Source of the DNA: Phycisphaerae bacterium
Lineage (GTDB): Bacteria > Planctomycetota > Phycisphaerae > UBA1845
Assembly: GCA_029260055.1 (NCBI GenBank)
Contig: JAJDDX010000424.1
Location: forward strand, 1 to 64,000
DNA length: 64,000 nt
Direction of reading: 5' to 3'
Notes under the pieces: generated by a model
Told to the model about the DNA's origin: nothing
The model's database searches: none
Seen by the model: only the letters and a program-made list of their open reading frames with translations
In this document: positions 8,220 through 16,819 of the stretch, one piece after another
How the letters are laid out: each line of letters opens with the position of its first letter
Position numbering within the stretch: position 1 is the stretch's first letter
Translations under genes and position numbers: made by a program

Positions 8220-8264
8220 ACGAAAGAAGGCGAATAGGAACACTGCGGAGAGCCTGAGTCCGCG

Positions 8265-10631
8265 CTACGCCTTGCGGATGACGACGCGGAAACGGTTGCC
8301 CTGCTGCTCCTCGGACAGCACTTCGTGTCCGTCCTTCTCGGCGCTGCGTGGTACGCTCTTGCCGCCGGCCTCATCCAGCATGACCGCAAGCACCTGTCCC
8401 TGCTGCATCTGATTCAACATCATCTTCGTCTTGACGTAGTTCAGCGGACAGGTCACGCCGGCAAGATCGGCCTCACGATCAACGGTCACGTCACTCGACG
8501 CCTTGGCGGGAGCGGGTGAGGGAGCGTCACCAGCAGCCGGCGCCACGGGCACGCAGGCCTTCGAGGACGCCACGGCCTTGAACCGAAGCGATTGATCCAT
8601 GTTGGCGTAAAGCTCTTCGACGGCGGTGACGAGTGATGCCACCTCGCCGGGGTCCGCATCGAACGCTTCCCAGCACGGCTTCGCCACGACCTTGCGTGCA
8701 TCGGCGATGAGTTGGCCGATCGTGCCGTCCACCAACTCAGTCTTGACGAAGTGCTCTTCAAAGAGACGAAGGGCGTCGGGTGCGTCTTTCGCTTCCTCGC
8801 CGCGCGTGATCAGCAGGGCACGCGACGCGAGTTCGATAGCTGAGCCGAGCTTGCCGGAGTCCATCGCCGCGCGAGCGCTGGTGAGGTCCACCTTGATCAG
8901 GTCGAACACGCCGGCGCTGCACTCTCCGGCGCCGCGGCCGGCCAGCGAGAAGGGCTCCTCCGCTGACCAGTCGTAGTAGTAGTTGCGGTCTTCTGTAAAG
9001 GGCGGCACGTCCTGGTGTTTTTCCGCCGTCGTGACCGCCAAGTCCCGTCCGCCGTTTTCGAGGAAGGCGTCGAAGTCGGGATAGTGCTTGGATTCACGAA
9101 ACGCACGCAGGTACTCGGTCACGAACGCCGGGATGCTCCTTGCGGGGACGACCTCCTTGCCCTCGGCGAGACGAGTCGTACCCTCGCCGACGCGGCCACC
9201 GACCTGCATGACGTAATGCGGTGCGAGGCGGCCGTTCACGCGGCGGGCTGTCCCGTAGAACCCCAGCGAGGCGATCGGCTGACGTCCACAGGCGTTCGGG
9301 CAGCCGTTGATGTGCAGCTTGAGGTCGACTGCGTCGTCGAGATCGATGTCCGCCTTCCGAAGCTCACCACTAACCGCCTCCGCCAATCCCTGGGACAGGC
9401 AGATGCCCAACCGGCAGGTATTGGCACCTGTGCAGGCGATCATCTCACGCTGTGCCGGCGAGTCACTGGCGGCAAGATCCAACTCCGTAAGCGCGCGGTG
9501 CAGGCCGGGTAGCTCAGTCTCCGTGACCCATCGCATGACCAAGTTCTGCGACGGCGTGGCGCGCACGACGCCTTCGCCGAACTCGTCGGCGACTTGGGCG
9601 AGGCTCTCGATCGTGTCCGCGGAGAACTCACCGAGAAAGCGCGGCACGTGGACCATGAAGTAGCCGGGCTGTTTCTGTGCAGCGACGTTCATCTTGCGCC
9701 AGCGATCGAAACCCTCCATCGGCTCAGCGGCCGGCGCGGGCTCATGGGGCGTGAACTCGCGCGGCTCGCGAAGCTCCGGGGTCGTGGGTCCTTCCGCGCG
9801 CAGTTGCGCCAACTCCTCGCGATAGAGGTTGCGGAAACCGTCGAACCCCTTGTCCTCGACGAGGAAGCGCAGCCGAGCCTTCTGTTTGTTCTTGCGGTTG
9901 CCGTGCTTATCGAAGACGCGTTTGATCGCCTCGGCGATAAGGTATGTGTCGCCAACCGGCACGAACTCTTCGAGTAGTTGCCCGACGCGGCTTTGAGCGC
10001 CCATGCCGCCGCCCGCGTAGACCGCAAAACCGGGTCCATCGGGACCTTCCTTCGCGACGAAGCCCACGTCGTTGATCATCACGCCCATGCAATCGGTCGA
10101 GCATCCCGAGAAGGTGATCTTGTACTTCCTCGGCAACTGGAAGCTGACGGGGTCGCGCAGCATGAGTTCGGTCAGCGCGTTGGCGTGAGGCGTTACGTCG
10201 AAGGTTTCCAGTGGACAGACGCCGGCATCGGCGCACGCGGTGATGTTGCGTAGTGTGTTGCCGCCGCCGCCCTTGGATGAGAGGCCGGCTGAGTATAGGT
10301 CGACAAGGGCGGGATGGATGTTGTCGATCGTCACGTCGTGGACTTGAATGTCCTGGCGCGTTGTGACGTGAAGCAGCCCGCTTCCGTAGGTGCTCGCGAC
10401 GCTCGCGAGTTTTCGCATCTGGTGGGGGAGCATGGCGCCGCCGGGCAACCTCACGCGCAGCATGAACGTCCCGTTTTGACGCTGCTCGTAGACGCCCTGA
10501 GGCACGCGGAACGAGCGGAACTGCGTAGCGTTCGTCTCACCCGACTTGTATCGCTGCGTTTCCTCTTTGAATCGGTCGAGGTCATCCGGCAATGTCGGCG
10601 GAAGGTCGTAGAGCGTATCCATGGACTGCAC
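8265..10631 (-). CDS. Sulfite (nitrite) reductase with C-terminal HEPN-like and TusA domains
   Basis: The 788-residue protein joins three parts. Residues 1-560 are a ferredoxin-type sulfite/nitrite reductase with the siroheme/[4Fe-4S] ligands Cys400-x5-Cys406 and Cys444-x3-Cys448 in 'ACTGANTCRLGIC' and 'GCPNACGRQ'. Residues about 575-680 are helical and resemble a HEPN-like module. Residues about 718-788 are a TusA-type sulfur carrier with the active Cys728 in 'GVTCPLNYVK'. The reductase would make sulfide from sulfite (six electrons), and the fused carrier could take up the sulfur as persulfide. It starts at GTG 10631, or at ATG 10622, after an AGAGGAAAG site, 21 bases downstream of the cysteine synthase gene. 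Nitrite as substrate cannot be excluded. Confidence 0.85.
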   Translation of the reverse strand: MQSMDTLYDLPPTLPDDLDRFKEETQRYKSGETNATQFRSFRVPQGVYEQRQNGTFMLRVRLPGGAMLPHQMRKLASVASTYGSGLLHVTTRQDIQVHDVTIDNIHPALVDLYSAGLSSKGGGGNTLRNITACADAGVCPLETFDVTPHANALTELMLRDPVSFQLPRKYKITFSGCSTDCMGVMINDVGFVAKEGPDGPGFAVYAGGGMGAQSRVGQLLEEFVPVGDTYLIAEAIKRVFDKHGNRKNKQKARLRFLVEDKGFDGFRNLYREELAQLRAEGPTTPELREPREFTPHEPAPAAEPMEGFDRWRKMNVAAQKQPGYFMVHVPRFLGEFSADTIESLAQVADEFGEGVVRATPSQNLVMRWVTETELPGLHRALTELDLAASDSPAQREMIACTGANTCRLGICLSQGLAEAVSGELRKADIDLDDAVDLKLHINGCPNACGRQPIASLGFYGTARRVNGRLAPHYVMQVGGRVGEGTTRLAEGKEVVPARSIPAFVTEYLRAFRESKHYPDFDAFLENGGRDLAVTTAEKHQDVPPFTEDRNYYYDWSAEEPFSLAGRGAGECSAGVFDLIKVDLTSARAAMDSGKLGSAIELASRALLITRGEEAKDAPDALRLFEEHFVKTELVDGTIGQLIADARKVVAKPCWEAFDADPGEVASLVTAVEELYANMDQSLRFKAVASSKACVPVAPAAGDAPSPAPAKASSDVTVDREADLAGVTCPLNYVKTKMMLNQMQQGQVLAVMLDEAGGKSVPRSAEKDGHEVLSEEQQGNRFRVVIRKA

Positions 10632-10652
10632 CTGTCGTCTTTCCTCTCGCGT

Positions 10653-11651
10653 CTAGCCCTGCGGGTTGCCCTCGTCTCCGAGAATGTCCGCGAAGTAACT
10701 GGCGTATTTGAAGCCACTGTCCGGTGAGATGGCGACGGCTACGCCCTCGTGGTCGCGACTGAACTCGGCGGCCGCGTGTACGATGGCCCCAGTCGAAGGG
10801 CCGACTATCAATCCTTCCTTACGGAAGAGCTGTTTTGTCATTTCGTAAGCGGGCTCGTCGTCGACGCGGATCACGTGGTCGATCAATTCCGTATCGAGAA
10901 TGCCCGGTGTCTTGGATTCCTGAAGGTTCTTCAGGCCCGGCAGACGGTGTCCTTTTTGCGGTTCGATGGCGACCACCTGAACGCTGCTGTCCTGTTCCTT
11001 GAGGTACTTGCCGGTGCCGGTGATCGTCCCACACGTGCCGTAGCCGACGAAGAGATACTTGACTTGCCCTTCCGTCTGCTTCCATATCTCCGGCCCGGTG
11101 GTTTCGTAGTGCGCCCGGACGTTGTCGGCGTTCTCATACTGATTCGGCATGGCGTAGGCCGGTCCGTCACCGGCACTGTCGGCGATCGAATGTGCCAGCG
11201 CGATGGCTCCATCCTTGGGATGGTCCACTGGGCAGAGGTCGTCCGGCGTGGGCCAGACTTCCGCCCCGAGCATGCGCATCAGCACCTTCTTCTCTTCCGG
11301 CACGGCGTCCGGCACGGTGACGGTCAGGTGCTTGCCCATGAGCGTCGCCAGCGCTGCCAGCGCTATGCCCGTGTTGCCCGACGTCGGTTCGACCAGTCGT
11401 TTGCCCTCGAGTTCGCCGCGCTCTTCCATCCCCTTGAGGAGGTAGAAGGCCGTCCGGTCCTTGATCGATCCGAACGGGTTGTACCATTCGAGCTTCAGGA
11501 ACAGGTTGAAGGCATCGTTGCTTACGCTTTTGCGAAGCCTCAGCAGCGGCGTCGGCTCGTCCGAGTTCGCAATGAGCTGCCGAATGTCGTCGTAGCGGCG
11601 AAGCGCCGGATCTGAAGCGAGGCCGCCGTTTTCCGTTGGTTCTGCCATCAC
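10653..11651 (-). CDS. PLP-dependent cysteine synthase (CysK/CysM-type)
   Basis: The 332-residue protein is a fold-type II PLP enzyme: the Schiff-base lysine is Lys64 in 'FGSIKDRTA' and the phosphate-contact loop is PTSGNTG at 89-95. A Gly-rich loop 'GYGTCGTITG' and 'GPSTGAIVHAA' follow. It would replace the activated hydroxyl of O-acetylserine or O-phosphoserine with sulfide; the two cannot be separated by eye. The start is GTG 11651 or the adjacent ATG at 11648. It is the first gene of a two-gene operon with the sulfite reductase-TusA fusion, which would supply the sulfide, so the pair forms a compact cysteine-forming unit. Confidence 0.9.
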   Translation of the reverse strand: MMAEPTENGGLASDPALRRYDDIRQLIANSDEPTPLLRLRKSVSNDAFNLFLKLEWYNPFGSIKDRTAFYLLKGMEERGELEGKRLVEPTSGNTGIALAALATLMGKHLTVTVPDAVPEEKKVLMRMLGAEVWPTPDDLCPVDHPKDGAIALAHSIADSAGDGPAYAMPNQYENADNVRAHYETTGPEIWKQTEGQVKYLFVGYGTCGTITGTGKYLKEQDSSVQVVAIEPQKGHRLPGLKNLQESKTPGILDTELIDHVIRVDDEPAYEMTKQLFRKEGLIVGPSTGAIVHAAAEFSRDHEGVAVAISPDSGFKYASYFADILGDEGNPQG

Positions 11652-11932
11652 ATAGCCCTATGGGGTCAAACACGCACCAGTCAAACCGTAGCCGTTACAT
11701 CGACTTCCGGTCAGAAGCGGTCCGCTTCGCGTGCGTGCGAAAGTCGACCGCAAGAGAGGCGTACGGTGCCTTCGGCGGTCGACGAGAGAAGACTTTGTTC
11801 CGATAAGCTCGCTGTGACGGCGCGATATGGAACGACCCTCTCTATCGCCCACGACGCTGATGCCAGTATAGCTGCTGCTCCCGTGCGATTAAAGCCCGTG
11901 GCCACGCGCGCCGCGAAACGGGTCCACCCCTA

Positions 11933-11948
11933 CTTCAGGGGCCTGAAG
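11933..11948. repeat. Short perfect inverted repeat
   Basis: CTTCAGG, two Gs, CCTGAAG: a 7-base-pair perfect palindrome inside the divergent region. It could be an operator or a REP-type unit. No second copy was found in the window. Confidence 0.4.
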
Positions 11949-12067
11949 CCGCGAGCCACGCGAATATCGTCCGTTCCGCCGCCCGGTCGCCGGCTTCCCG
12001 GGGCTATGTTCATTAGTAAAGGAAGGGCGCCCGGGGCGGGCTGACAGCGGTCCGTCGGGCAAGGCGG

Positions 12068-12097
12068 TTGACGTTATCGGGCCCGATTGGGTAGGGT
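12068..12097 (+). promoter_or_regulatory. Possible sigma-70 type promoter for the RidA/PLP pair
   Basis: TTGACG is followed after 18 bases by TAGGGT, a fair -35 and a weak -10, about 80 bases ahead of the RidA-like start. Matches this loose occur by chance in GC-rich DNA, so this is tentative. Confidence 0.25.
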
Positions 12098-12176
12098 TTG
12101 TGGGTCAACGTGTCAATTCCAGCGGTCGGCGGCCTCGCTCGTTCGACCGGTTCGCGCAATTCAGCAGGAGCTCGAC

Positions 12177-12665
12177 ATGGATACGAACGAAGCGACGAGA
12201 CGCCAGTTCCTCTCAAAGGCATCAGTTGTCGGCGCCGCGGTAGCAGCCGGTTCCGGGGCGACCGCACTGGCGTCGTCCGACAGCGCGGGGCCGAGCAGGA
12301 AGGTGATCGAAGGCAGCCCGTACGCCACGTTCTCGCGCGCGGTGGCGTTCGACCGCGTCGTGTTCGTGGCCGGTGTCGTGGGGCAGAAGCCGGGCACGCG
12401 CGACTTGGCGTCGGCGGAGTTCGGGGCGCAATGCCGCCAGGCGATGGAGAACCTCAAGGCGTCCGTCGAGGCGTCCGGTTCGAGCATGGACAAGGTGCTC
12501 AAGTGCAACTGCTTCCTGACGGACGCGGGCGACTTCGGCACGTTCAACAAGATCTACAGCAGCCACTTCCCGAACGACCCGCCGGCCCGATCGACGGTCG
12601 TGGTCAAGGAACTGGTCGTGCCCGGAGCGAAGCTCGAGATCGACTGCATCACGTGCGTGGAGTAA
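12177..12665 (+). CDS. Tat-exported RidA/YjgF-family protein
   Basis: The ATG at 12177 follows AGGAG by 6 bases and gives 162 residues; an open extension upstream has no such site. The N-terminus has a twin-arginine signal ('RRQFLSK') and a hydrophobic Ala/Gly stretch, then a RidA domain: 'SRAVAFDRVVFVAGVVGQKP', 'QCRQAMENLKASVEASGSSM' and 'PPARSTVVVKEL' with the Arg used in catalysis. RidA proteins hydrolyse reactive enamine/imine intermediates released by PLP enzymes, usually in the cytoplasm. Here the Tat signal places it across the inner membrane, and the next gene encodes a Tat-exported PLP enzyme. Some RidA relatives have other roles, so the substrate is open. Confidence 0.85.
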   Translation: MDTNEATRRQFLSKASVVGAAVAAGSGATALASSDSAGPSRKVIEGSPYATFSRAVAFDRVVFVAGVVGQKPGTRDLASAEFGAQCRQAMENLKASVEASGSSMDKVLKCNCFLTDAGDFGTFNKIYSSHFPNDPPARSTVVVKELVVPGAKLEIDCITCVE

Positions 12666-12699
12666 GGGCGGCGCCGTTCGGCGCTACGGAGGATATGTG

Positions 12700-14013
12700 A
12701 TGGTAAACCGACGTGAGTTTCTGGGCGCCATCGGGCTGCCCGCCGCATCGATTGCACTGACCGGCGGACTTTCGTTCGACTCTGACGGCGCAGCGCGTGC
12801 GGCCGATGCCATCGGGTCGCTCGGCGATCGAGACGACACGCCGGAGGCACTCGCCCACGACGAGGACTTCTGGTTCCAGATCGGCCAGGCCTTTACCGTC
12901 GATCGCTCCTTAGTGAACCTGAACAACGGCGGGGTCAGTCCGTCGCCGCGCATCGTGCAGGAGGCGATGAAGCGGCATCTGGATTACTCGAACACCGCGC
13001 CGTGCTACGTGTTGTGGCGGGTGCTCGAACCGCAACGAGAGCCGGTGCGTCGCCGCTTCGCTCGCGAATTCGGCTGTGATGCGGAGGAGGTCGCCTTCAC
13101 ACGGAACGCCTCGGAGGGTCTCCAGATTTGCCAATTCGGGTTCGACCTTCGCCGCGGTGACGAGGTTCTGACCACGAACCAGGACTACCCCCGCATGATC
13201 ACGACCTTCAAGCAGCGCGAGCGGCGCGAGGGGATCGTGCTCAACCAGTTCTCCGTGCCGGTTCCAGCCGAGGACCCGGCCGAAATCGTCTCGCTCTTCG
13301 AGCGGAATATCACACCGAAAACGAAGCTGATCCTGATGTGCCACGTGATCAACCTGACGGGGCAGATCATGCCGGTGCGCGAGGTCGTCGCCATGGCACG
13401 GGCCAAGGGCATTCCGGTCATCGTGGATGGTGCCCACGCGCTGGCGCACTTCGCGTTCAAGCTGTCCGATTTGGATTGCGACTACTACGCGACCAGCCTG
13501 CACAAGTGGCTCTTCGCGCCGCACGGAACCGGCATGCTCTACGTGCGCCGCGACAAGATCGGCGGGCTGTGGCCGCTGATGGCAGCCGAGGAGAAGCAAA
13601 ACGACGACATCCGCAAGTTCGAGGAGATCGGGACGCACCCGGCCGCCAACTACCTGGCGATCGGCGAAGCGCTGACGTTCCACCAGGGCTTGGGTGCGGA
13701 AAGGAAGCAGGCACGCCTGACCCGCCTTCGCGACTATTGGGCGCGGCGACTCCTCGAGCACGATCGCGTGCGTCTTCACACCAGTCTGAAGCCGGGCTTC
13801 GCATGCGGCATCGCGAACGTACAGATCGAGGGGATCGATCCGGCTGAGCTCAATAGCTGGCTCTGGACGACGCACCGAATTCTCTGTACGCCGATCGTCC
13901 ACGACGAGTTTACGGGCATCCGCGTATCACCCAGCGTCTACACGATGCTCCCGGAACTCGATCGCTTCTGCGATGCGATCGAACATGTCATCCGTGAGGG
14001 GTTGCCGGCGTAG
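12700..14013 (+). CDS. Tat-exported class V aminotransferase-like PLP enzyme
   Basis: The ATG at 12700 lies 7 bases after GGAGG and fits better than the GTG three bases earlier; the product has 437 residues. It opens with a twin-arginine signal ('NRREFLGA'). The catalytic domain is of the isopenicillin-N-epimerase/cysteine-desulfurase type: 'NNGGVSPSP', the PLP-contact Asp243 in 'VDGAHALAH' and the Schiff-base Lys269 in 'SLHKWLFAPHGTG'. These PLP enzymes run epimerase, lyase or transaminase reactions. It follows the RidA-like gene by 34 bases on the same strand, so the two are probably co-transcribed and act in the same compartment. Exact reaction unknown. A convergent gene begins 34 bases after the stop. 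Confidence 0.85.
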   Translation: MVNRREFLGAIGLPAASIALTGGLSFDSDGAARAADAIGSLGDRDDTPEALAHDEDFWFQIGQAFTVDRSLVNLNNGGVSPSPRIVQEAMKRHLDYSNTAPCYVLWRVLEPQREPVRRRFAREFGCDAEEVAFTRNASEGLQICQFGFDLRRGDEVLTTNQDYPRMITTFKQRERREGIVLNQFSVPVPAEDPAEIVSLFERNITPKTKLILMCHVINLTGQIMPVREVVAMARAKGIPVIVDGAHALAHFAFKLSDLDCDYYATSLHKWLFAPHGTGMLYVRRDKIGGLWPLMAAEEKQNDDIRKFEEIGTHPAANYLAIGEALTFHQGLGAERKQARLTRLRDYWARRLLEHDRVRLHTSLKPGFACGIANVQIEGIDPAELNSWLWTTHRILCTPIVHDEFTGIRVSPSVYTMLPELDRFCDAIEHVIREGLPA

Positions 14014-14047
14014 CGATGATGCGTTCCGCAGGACGGGCTTCGCCGCG

Positions 14048-15202
14048 TCAGTCTCGCTCCAGGAGCGCCACGGTGACAGCCTCGCCGGGAATCAGAGTGA
14101 TACCACTGTCGAGGGCGACCACGAATCCGCGTCCCCACACAGGGTAGGTCGGGGCTTGGCGATGTCGTGGCGGAGCCTCGTCGACGGTCTCTGACAAGCT
14201 CACCACGGTTCCCGGGTACGCCCGCCGCGCGCCGTCAGTACCGGGCGTGCAGTTGACGAGCGCCCGTGCGCCGACCCCGGCAGAGAGAATCATGTGCTCT
14301 GGGAGGTATGCAATCACACGGTCGGCTGCCGTGGGCGAGACCGTTACCAGCAGGTCCCCGCCTTGAACGTGATCACCGGCGTGTGCGAGCATAGCAGTGA
14401 CCTGTCCGTCGATCGGAGCGCGCAACACGTGAGCATCGATGCGCCGCACGATCTCGTCGATGCTCCGTTGCCGCACGTCGATGGAAAGCCGTAGCGGGGC
14501 AAGCACCGGCTCGAGTAAGGCGTCGACCTTCCGACGCTCTTCGAAAGCGAACCGGCGGCGATCCGCCTCGACAAAGGCTTGCTTAAGGCGGTCGAGCAGT
14601 GCGGTGCTTTCAGTGAGATTGGCCTCCAGCGACTCGACGCGGGTGCGCATCTCGTTGAGTTCGCGAAACGCGGCGTGCTCTTCGTCGTGCAGGTCCTGTG
14701 CGATTTCGTATTCCACGGCTGCCCCGCGCAGCAGCATGCGGTCTCGGGCGTTGATCGCGACCTGAGCCAGGTAGTCGATGTGAGCCGCATCGCGATCCAC
14801 GGCAAAGCGTCGCGCGAGATCCTCGACGTCGGCTGTCGCTCGGCCATTGTCCGCCACGAGGCGTGCCTGTTCCGCGACGACCTCGGCTCGGAGTCGTTCG
14901 ATGTGCTCTTCGACGGCCGCCAACTCGATCCTCTCCTTGTGGTCGTCTAGAGAGACCAGGATTTGCCCGCGGGTCACGTGGTCGTACAGCCCTACATGGA
15001 CGCCGCGGATGACGCCCGTCTCCGGGTGAGCGAGTGTGACGGGTTGCCGGTCGGCGAAGCCGGTCGCCGCGCCGGTGCTGCCGAGCTGTCGGTGCAGATG
15101 GACCGCCGCCGCAATCGCCGAGAGCCAAACGCCGATCGGCACGACGACCGTCAACAAACGGCGTACGCGGCGGCGCTTCTGCATAGAACTTCCCGTTCGC
15201 AC
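14048..15202 (-). CDS. HlyD-type membrane fusion protein
   Basis: The 384-residue protein has a basic N-terminus (KRRRVRRLL) and one membrane anchor near residues 14-34, then a split biotinyl-lipoyl-like domain ('HPETGVIRGVHVGLYDHV', later 'VLRAPIDGQVTAMLAHAGDH') around a long helical hairpin at about residues 90-245. A beta-barrel segment follows with 'VIAYLPEHMILSAGVGARAL'. This is the layout of HlyD/EmrA adaptors that bridge inner and outer membranes. No transporter is adjacent. It is the last gene of the CotH-VTC-DUF4956 unit, starting 18 bases after the DUF4956 stop, so it may connect that surface-modification system to the outer envelope. An alternative start is the Met at residue 7. 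Confidence 0.82.
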   Translation of the reverse strand: MRTGSSMQKRRRVRRLLTVVVPIGVWLSAIAAAVHLHRQLGSTGAATGFADRQPVTLAHPETGVIRGVHVGLYDHVTRGQILVSLDDHKERIELAAVEEHIERLRAEVVAEQARLVADNGRATADVEDLARRFAVDRDAAHIDYLAQVAINARDRMLLRGAAVEYEIAQDLHDEEHAAFRELNEMRTRVESLEANLTESTALLDRLKQAFVEADRRRFAFEERRKVDALLEPVLAPLRLSIDVRQRSIDEIVRRIDAHVLRAPIDGQVTAMLAHAGDHVQGGDLLVTVSPTAADRVIAYLPEHMILSAGVGARALVNCTPGTDGARRAYPGTVVSLSETVDEAPPRHRQAPTYPVWGRGFVVALDSGITLIPGEAVTVALLERD

Positions 15203-15220
15203 GTCAACCTCCGCGCGGCC

Positions 15221-15931
15221 TCAGGCCACGTCCTCATGCTCTTGTTCCACGACCAGATGGATTGCGTCGATAGGGAACGACTCCTTCAGCGCCGCGACGA
15301 GGTCCGGACCGTGCCCCGGGTCTCGCAGGCGGATCTTGTAGGCGCACTCGTAGGTCGGTCCACTCTCTGGTGACGGCGACACGGACTCGTCCACCGAGAT
15401 GATCGAGTAGCGCCGACAGAACCGGGATATCAGGCTGTCCAACCCGTCGGCATCGAGGGCGGACGCTCCCAATCGGAACCGCAACAGACTATCGAGCGCG
15501 TGCCAGGCGCCGAAGTTCGTCATATGTAGATACAGCCCCGTCGCGTTGGCTGCGACCGCGCCGATCAACGCCGTTCCGTAGAACCCGAAACCCGCCGCCA
15601 TGCCACAGATCAGGCAAAGGAAGACGTAAGCCGTGTCGCGGGCGTCGCGTACCACCGTCCGGAAACGGATGATCGCCAGGCCGCCCAGCAGTCCCACCGC
15701 GACCAGCGAATTAGAAGCCACCAGCGACATGCTCAGCGCCGACGTGATCGAGATCAGCACGAGGGCCTGGGTGAAGCTCCGCGAGTAAGATACGCCGCGG
15801 TGCGTCCACTTGTAGCACCAGGCATTCAACTGCCCGACGATGAAAGCGACCAGAAGGGCCAGCACGAGCCTCTCCGCCACGTGGTTGTGCACGCCCTGGA
15901 CGGGCTGAAATAGCTCGTTCAGTAAGTTCAT
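15221..15931 (-). CDS. DUF4956-type membrane protein
   Basis: The start at 15931 overlaps the stop of the VTC-domain gene in an ATGA, giving 236 residues. The first 140 residues contain four or five hydrophobic segments ('LVLALLVAFIVGQL', 'ALVLISITSALSMSLVA', 'SLVAVGLLGGLAIIRFR', 'FLCLICGMAAGFGFYG') with the 'GGLAIIRFRT' turn characteristic of DUF4956 proteins. The C-terminal part is soluble. DUF4956 proteins regularly neighbour VTC-domain and CotH proteins. Their biochemical role is not established; the context suggests an envelope modification complex. Confidence 0.82.
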   Translation of the reverse strand: MNLLNELFQPVQGVHNHVAERLVLALLVAFIVGQLNAWCYKWTHRGVSYSRSFTQALVLISITSALSMSLVASNSLVAVGLLGGLAIIRFRTVVRDARDTAYVFLCLICGMAAGFGFYGTALIGAVAANATGLYLHMTNFGAWHALDSLLRFRLGASALDADGLDSLISRFCRRYSIISVDESVSPSPESGPTYECAYKIRLRDPGHGPDLVAALKESFPIDAIHLVVEQEHEDVA

Positions 15932-16716
15932 GTCGACAGACGCCTCATCCCACTGCCCTGCCGCGCGCGGCGGTCTGCGGCCTGAAAGCACATGACATAC
16001 TTGCACACGCCCCGACGGATCACTTCCACGCGCCGCAGCATATCGGCCACCCAGAAGGGATAGCTGTTGGTGAACTTGATCTCGAGAATCACGCCCCGGC
16101 TTCCGGTGGGCCACCACATGTCTCGCTGCCCGCTGGTTGGCGGCGCAAGGATCCCGCAGTGAACGTCGCGGTCCAGCGTCATGCGAATCCGCTCCGCCGA
16201 ATGGCCCTCGTACGCCTCACGCCTGTAGAAAACACCGAGCACGGGCTGCGCGCCGATCCGCCTGCGCAGTTGCAGGAATTCGTTCATGTTGGTTTCGGTC
16301 GTAAGATCGCAATTCCACTTCTTCCCCAGAAGTCCGTCGTTGCTCCAGAGCAGTTCCTCGCCGGCCTTATCCGAGAGCCGAGCCCGCGTCTTTTGCACGA
16401 TCCCATTGATCTTGCGTTTGACCTCGAAGAACCCGGGCAGCCCCGTCGTAGGCGCTTCTGGTCGACGGTACGTTCGCATCCTGAGCTTATAGCGATTGGC
16501 CTGTTTACCGAGCGTATGCCGCAACAACTCGCGCGAGGGTGAATCCAAGTAGGTGGACACGACCGGATACTCGAACCCAGCCAGCCGCGAGGAATGCGGA
16601 TCCGGCGGAAGATGGTCGAGACACCATCGACGGACCTCGGCCGCCTGCGTTTCGCTGATGACGTACTTCGCCTCATAGCGCTGCCATTTCAATGACCCGT
16701 TGCGGTTGCCGGTCAT
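15928..16716 (-). CDS. VTC-domain protein (polyphosphate polymerase-like)
   Basis: Starting at the Met at 16716 the protein has 262 residues; a longer frame to 16794 adds sequence with no family match. It shows the tunnel-domain motifs of the VTC/CYTH superfamily: 'RYEAKYVI', 'YLDSP', 'KLRMRTY', 'FFEVKRK', 'RREAY', 'LDRDV', 'ILEIKF' and 'CKYVMCF'. The basic residues bind nucleotide and polyphosphate, and the Glu residues bind metal. In yeast the domain makes polyphosphate from ATP; bacterial copies beside CotH and DUF4956 are less well understood. It overlaps the DUF4956 gene and follows CotH by 103 bases on the same strand. Confidence 0.87.
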   Translation of the reverse strand: MTGNRNGSLKWQRYEAKYVISETQAAEVRRWCLDHLPPDPHSSRLAGFEYPVVSTYLDSPSRELLRHTLGKQANRYKLRMRTYRRPEAPTTGLPGFFEVKRKINGIVQKTRARLSDKAGEELLWSNDGLLGKKWNCDLTTETNMNEFLQLRRRIGAQPVLGVFYRREAYEGHSAERIRMTLDRDVHCGILAPPTSGQRDMWWPTGSRGVILEIKFTNSYPFWVADMLRRVEVIRRGVCKYVMCFQAADRRARQGSGMRRLST

Positions 16717-16819
16717 TACTCGCGGCCCTCGCCGCCGAATCGCGCACCGCGTACCGCGAGGATCATCCGCTTGCAGGTGGTTACCCACATACAATACTGA
16801 TGGTTACACCGCGTACTCG

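Larger units (their letters stand above)
11652..12176. other. Divergent intergenic region of 525 bases
   Basis: This gap lies between the leftward cysteine synthase and the rightward RidA-like gene. No convincing gene is seen. It holds an inverted repeat CTTCAGG-GG-CCTGAAG at 11933-11948 beside a second small pair (CCCCT / AGGGG), and a possible promoter at about 12068. It probably carries the promoters of both divergent units. Confidence 0.5.

Noticed and set aside
12910-13902. A 330-codon open frame on the - strand
   Set aside because: It is antisense to the PLP enzyme with an intact Schiff-base Lys; no motif in the opposite frame.
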